From Maylandia zebra (taxonomy: Eukaryota > Chordata > Actinopteri > Cichliformes > Cichlidae): a DNA stretch of 64,000 nt. Positions 59,915 through 64,000 of the stretch are shown piece by piece (position 1 is the stretch's first letter; the number at the start of each line of letters is the position of its first letter). The notes beneath the pieces are model-generated. The model was not told the DNA's origin and ran no database searches. It saw nothing but the letters and a program-made list of their open reading frames with translations. The stretch covers positions 18,036,878-18,100,877 of the forward strand of contig NC_135174.1 in NCBI RefSeq assembly GCF_041146795.1, given 5' to 3'. Both the position numbers and the translations under genes were made by a program.

Positions 59915-62900
59915 TTAACATTCAACCTGAGACTGCATTTGCTTCCGCAGGCTGAGGGTGCGCCGATGGAGCTGCTGCATCTGTTGCATGCGGTCTCGCT
60001 GGCGAGCCAGGTTGTGGGGGACGGGGTAACGCTGGGAGCCATAGAGGTACTGGTACGGGATGCGAACGTGGCAGGCCGCCGCACGGCAGCGTGGCTGGGG
60101 CAAGGGCGGCAGCAGCATCCAGCGCTTCCTCTTGGCGCAGTAGCGGTAGGCCTCCTTGCGGTACTGCTTTTCTACGTGGTTGCTGTTCCTCCACCCGCCA
60201 ATGATGAAGATGTCTTCACCCAGGTAGCAAATGGCTGCGCCCTCCAGGCTGAGGACCTCTGACGGGAGGCTGTCGAGGATGTCCTCTGAGATGTTTCTGC
60301 TTATTTTCTGCTGGGCGGCCTCATGTGTTACCGTGTAGTTCTTGGGGCAACAGGAAGCTGTGTGATAGAAGTTGCTGGATGCAACAGCCATTTGAAAACT
60401 ACAATAGGTATCAATAAGCGGTAACGAGTCCACTTCCTGCCACTTGCGGCTTTCTGTATCGTAGCAGGTGGTCACCGTGCTCAGCCCATCATCGCTGTCT
60501 ATATCTACGGGGGTCCTGGCCATTACGTACACATAGCGATCCTCCACGCTCACTGTTTTTACATCTCGCAGGATCTTTGGCGCTGGCTCCAGATTGAGCC
60601 ACATGTCCTGCTCAGGTTCATAAATGGAGACATCCTTGAAACCTGGACTGAAGTTGCCATGGCCGCCGATGATGTAGAGTGTGTCTTTGATGCACGTGAG
60701 GCCAAACGAATGCTTGCGTGTGGTCAGGCTGCTGACCGACTCCCAGCAGTTAAGGTTAGGATTGTAGCGCTCCACCATCTTGGCGAAGCTGGGCTCCATT
60801 GAGCCCGCCACATAAAGGTGATTCTCGGTGACAGCAATAGCATGTCCATCGAGGTGGTTGTGGATGTGTGGCAAACTGACCCAGCGATCCTCAGCAACAA
60901 AGTAGCCCACACATTCGCTCAAATAATCTCCTCCTTCCGAAACACCACCCACTACCATGATCACATCCATGTTCTGACCATATCGAGGCTGGATCGTCGC
61001 CTCGTAGGAGTCACCGAGATCTGAATCAGCCTTCTTGGGGCTCTCATAACGAACAGCGTGGACCTCGAGCGCACTGGACACCAGCTCCAGACAAGCCGCG
61101 CTGTTTGCCACTAAGGGCTCCTTCCTCACGACACGCGTCAGGTAAGTAGGAGCGATCTGTGGCAGCCTTAAAAGTTTGAACAGGTCCTCAAAATGCTTCT
61201 CTCGCTCCTCTGGGTTGTGGTGGACCCATTTCACGATTGCCTCAAACAACTCCTGCTCAGACTCCACGGTGATTTCTGCATCACACAGCCAGTCCCGCAC
61301 CAAGTGAAAGGGCAGTGTGAAGAATTCCTCGTTGTGAATGACTTTGTGAAAGTTTCTCCTGATCGTCTCGGCGGCTCTCTGAGCGAGCTGGTTCAGCGTG
61401 TACATGTGTGCAAGGCTGTGCACGGCTACGCAGTTGGACATGCTCAACTTCCTCATCAGGAACTCTCCGCAGAAGGTCTTCAGCTGCCCCAGCAGAAACC
61501 TGACAGAGTGAGATATCAAAGTTACAGCATACGAAAAATGTTATATTTCCTTGCCACATTAACTTATTATTAATCTCTGGCTCTCTTCCACAATGTGTCT
61601 TTTATCCCGTCTTCCTCCCACCACCTCCCAACCGGTCGTGGCAGATAGCTGCCCGTTCCCGTTCTTCCTGCTATAAAAGGGAATTTTTCTTTCCCACTGT
61701 CACCAAGTGCTTACTTAAAGAGGATCCTTTGATTGTTGTGGTTTTCTCTGTATTATTTTAGGCTCTTTACTTTACAATACAAAGTGCCTCGAGGCGATTG
61801 TTGTTATGATTTGGTGTATAAATAAAAGTGAATTGAATTTCATTGACGGTGGGAGGAAGCCGGAGTACCCGGAGGGAACCCACGCAGACACGGGGAGAAC
61901 ATGCAAACTCCACACAGAAAGACCCCGGCCTGATGGTGGAATTGAACTCAGGACCTTCTTGCTGTGCGGCAACAGTGCTAACCACCGTGCCACCGTGCTG
62001 CATGTCCAAAGACATGCAGTTTGTGGGGATAGGTTAATTGGATAATCCAAATTGCCACTAGGTGTGACTGTGAGTATGAATGGTTGTCTGTCCTTGTGTG
62101 TTAGCCCTGCGACAGACTGGCGACCTGTCCATGGTGTACCCCGCCTCTCGCCCTATGACAGCTGGGATTGGCTCCAGCACCCCCCGCGACCCTAAAAAGG
62201 ATAAGCGGTAGCGAATGGATGGATGAATTTCATTGAATTAATTAAAAAATACTGACTCTCTATGTAAAGCATTTTATGACAGTATAAAAATTTGCACAGG
62301 CAATAAAATCTGCGGGTTGAACGAGAATAACTCTTAAGTGTCAGGATGGCTGAGTGGTCTAAGGCGCTACGTTCAGGTCGCAGTCTCCTCTGGAGGCGTG
62401 GGTTCAAATCCCACTCCTGACAAGCAAGTGTAACAATCAAAGATAATAGTTTAAGTCCTGACTTGTGATGGAAGCACTTTGAATAGAAAGGTGTGGTCTA
62501 ATTACTCAGCACTATTGGATCAAACCACACCTGCAACTTTAAACTCAAGCTTCATGCCTGTGGAGTTCTGTGAATGTATCTTAAATTATTTTTTTGTTAG
62601 ATAGCAATATGACAACCTGTTCAAACAGCCTCGCTGAGACAGACTCCCAGGATAAAATCAATACCACGATACACTGTTCTATTCAGCTGTCTGGTAAGCT
62701 ATAACACAGCGCCAAGGAGCCACCATAAACCACATCAGGACCTTGAAACTGAAGCAGATAACAAAATTAAGCCAATAGTTCTTTTACAATGATGATTTTT
62801 GTAATCTGAAGGTTAAAAATTGTTACATTTACATTTTTTGTGGATATAATAGCTCTAATGAAGAGTAAATAATAATAGCAAAGATGTAACCACGCAAGCT

Positions 62901-64000
62901 GCCACACCCTTACAAGTCCATCGACATAGGAGTTGTCAACCATGCAACTTCTAAACACTTAACCCTGATAATAACAGTAATAATATGTCCACCACACCCG
63001 AAGGCCAAAAAACAGTGCAAGAGATGCTTGTGTGGACCACATCTACTATAAAGAGATAAGCTGGTTTCTTGCTTTTCCTCTTAATGAAACAGAATTTAAT
63101 TTGTCATCTATTACTGAGCAAAATGCCAAAACTCACATCCAGCTTCACGAGAATGATTGTTACTAATTTTCTTGACCCTCTATTATAACAAACTGCTGTA
63201 TATATCCGCTTATTGGTTGTACAAAACAAATTTAAATATATCAGTTTGATCCTTGTTTTGTTTTTTGTTTTATTTTTTAGGGAAAATTTCAAATCAATCA
63301 ATCCATCCATCCATTAATCTATTTTCTTCCGCTTTTCTAATTCAGGGTCGCAGTTTGTGGAGCCTATTAGATACTCCTCTGTTGATGAGAACTGGGTCGT
63401 TGTTTGCCCCCTCACTGGACGTCAGTTTTTAATATGACCCTGCTAACTAATTCTTGTAATGACAGCATACAAAGTCACGCCACCTGGTGTGACTTACATA
63501 CTTCCGCATATAAGCAAAGTGAAATCCACAATCTGATTCACCTGCGGAATAATTTAAAAATAAATGAATAAATCACCTGTCTGCAAGTTCCAACACTTCA
63601 TGCACATTGGCAGTGGTCACCCTGACTTCTCCCGTGTACATGAACTGTACGACACTTTCCACAGTGTCTGTGTCGGGTCTCGTGCCCGAGCTCCACTCCT
63701 TTAGCTCCACTCGCCCGGATCGGGACTCTGAAAACTGTCCGGACAGCAGCAGCATGAAGTACTGCGACGCCGCGGATAAAACCGAGCGGTGCGCGGATAC
63801 CGTCTGGACCCCGGGCACGGCTCCCGAGCTGAACACCAGAGTCACGTCGCAGAACAGCCCGGCTTTCCTCTGCTCGTTCTGCCGCCGGGAGAGCTCCGAG
63901 CAGTAGGCCGAACAGGTGAACTCCTCGGCCTCCTCAGGTTCGCCGTCACCTGTTAGCGCTCCTTGCACCGCCCCGCCGCTGGTGCTGTTGCTGCGGCCAC
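59915..64000 (-). CDS. klhl11: Kelch-like protein 11, BTB-BACK-Kelch (N-terminus outside window)
   Basis: Substrate adaptor of cullin-3 ubiquitin ligases. Two exons on the minus strand: the partial first, 64000-63577 (frame open to the window edge, first full codon at 63998), and 61499-59915. Phases match and give [12 protein letters not shown] at the junction. The first exon encodes the BTB domain ([47 protein letters not shown]). The second encodes BACK ([27 protein letters not shown]) and Kelch repeats ([71 protein letters not shown]), ending QSQVEC. The match to human KLHL11, including its end SSQIEC, is close throughout. KLHL10 is excluded by sequence. At least 668 residues are in view (human 708). 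Inside the 2.1-kb intron, on the other strand, is a tRNA-Leu gene. Confidence 0.94.
61840..62226 (+). repeat. Teleost interspersed repeat ending in GGATGGATGA
   Basis: Begins with a GGTGGGAGGAAGCCGGAGTACC block and ACACGGGGAGAACATGCAAAC, then TCCAAATTGCCACTAGGTGTGA, CAGACTGGCGACCTGTCC, CAGCTGGGATTGGCTCCAG and GCGACCCTAAAAAGGATAAGCGG, closing with GAATGGATGGATGA. It is a very common motif order in fish genomes. I do not assign a class with certainty. Confidence 0.75.
62340..62422 (+). tRNA. tRNA-Leu (anticodon CAG)
   Basis: The 83-base cloverleaf has acceptor stem GTCAGGA/TCCTGAC with discriminator A, D-arm GGCTGAGTGGTCTAAGGC, anticodon loop TTCAGGT (CAG at 62374-62376), a long variable arm (TCTCCTCTGGAGGC) typical of class II leucine tRNAs, and T arm GTGGGTTCAAATCCCAC. 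Internal A and B boxes are present. The anticodon stem has one A-C mismatch (CTACG against CGCAG) where the usual vertebrate gene has G-C. No run of four T follows within about 100 bases. CCA is not encoded, as expected in eukaryotes. It lies inside the klhl11 intron on the opposite strand. Confidence 0.88.
63296..63365 (-). repeat. Tail fragment of the GGATGGATG interspersed repeat, reverse orientation
   Basis: CAATCCATCCATCCATTAATC...TTTTCTTCCGCTTTTCTAATTCAGGGTCGCAG is the reverse complement of the terminal part of the repeat type at 61.84-62.23 kb. Only the end is present. Confidence 0.6.

Larger units (their letters stand above)
61500..63576 (-). other. klhl11: klhl11 intron
   Basis: Holds an interspersed repeat (61.84-62.23 kb), the tRNA-Leu gene on the plus strand and the tail of another repeat copy (63.29-63.37 kb). 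No other exon recognised. Confidence 0.65.

Noticed and set aside
59650-60262. Several overlapping frames at the klhl11 3' end
   Set aside because: Shadows of the klhl11 Kelch-coding exon in other frames.
1-64000. CRISPR arrays, operons, bacterial-type systems
   Set aside because: No regularly spaced direct repeats, and all genes have eukaryotic intron structure; such systems are not expected in this vertebrate DNA.

Overview
This window is vertebrate nuclear DNA, almost certainly from a ray-finned (teleost) fish. The genes are split by GT-AG introns. The spacers carry Tc1/mariner relics, tRNA-derived SINEs and an L2/CR1-type LINE of the kinds common in teleosts, and the protein products match vertebrate orthologues along their whole length. 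I cannot fix the species from sequence alone. Family and gene names come from recalled protein families, not from a search.

Layout. 1-1.4 kb: the last coding exon and 3'UTR of a connexin-45-type gene (gjc1, +). 2.2-8 kb: dbf4b (+), the regulatory subunit of the Cdc7 kinase. 9.1-36.5 kb: adam11 (+), 26 coding exons with large repeat-filled introns. 38.5-39.2 kb: a broken, interrupted Tc1-like transposon. 39.2-42.1 kb: p3h4/Sc65 (-). 43.7-49.5 kb: fkbp10 (+). 50.6-57.4 kb: nt5c3b (-), whose intron carries a 5'-truncated LINE with an open reverse-transcriptase frame. 59-64 kb: klhl11 (-), N-terminus outside the window, with a tRNA-Leu(CAG) gene on the opposite strand inside its intron.

The gene set is that of human chromosome 17q21. 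There GJC1, DBF4B and ADAM11 lie in one block, and P3H4, FKBP10, NT5C3B, KLHL10 and KLHL11 in another. Here the two blocks are directly joined, and no klhl10 is seen between nt5c3b and klhl11. Every multi-exon gene was assembled by following splice sites and codon phase: dbf4b 809 aa, adam11 781 aa, p3h4 429 aa, fkbp10 568 aa and nt5c3b 317 aa, each closing in frame.

How the genes work together. p3h4 and fkbp10 are divergent neighbours about 1.6 kb apart, and both products act in the ER on procollagen, so shared control is plausible. The other genes have unrelated jobs: gap junction channel, replication kinase activator, non-catalytic neuronal ADAM, nucleotidase and ubiquitin-ligase adaptor.

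I found no operon-like, CRISPR-like or otherwise undescribed biological system. The best leads are an intronic block duplicated inside fkbp10, upstream ORFs ending just before the adam11 start, an initiator-only first coding exon in nt5c3b, the missing klhl10, the nested antisense tRNA, and several layered transposon relics.
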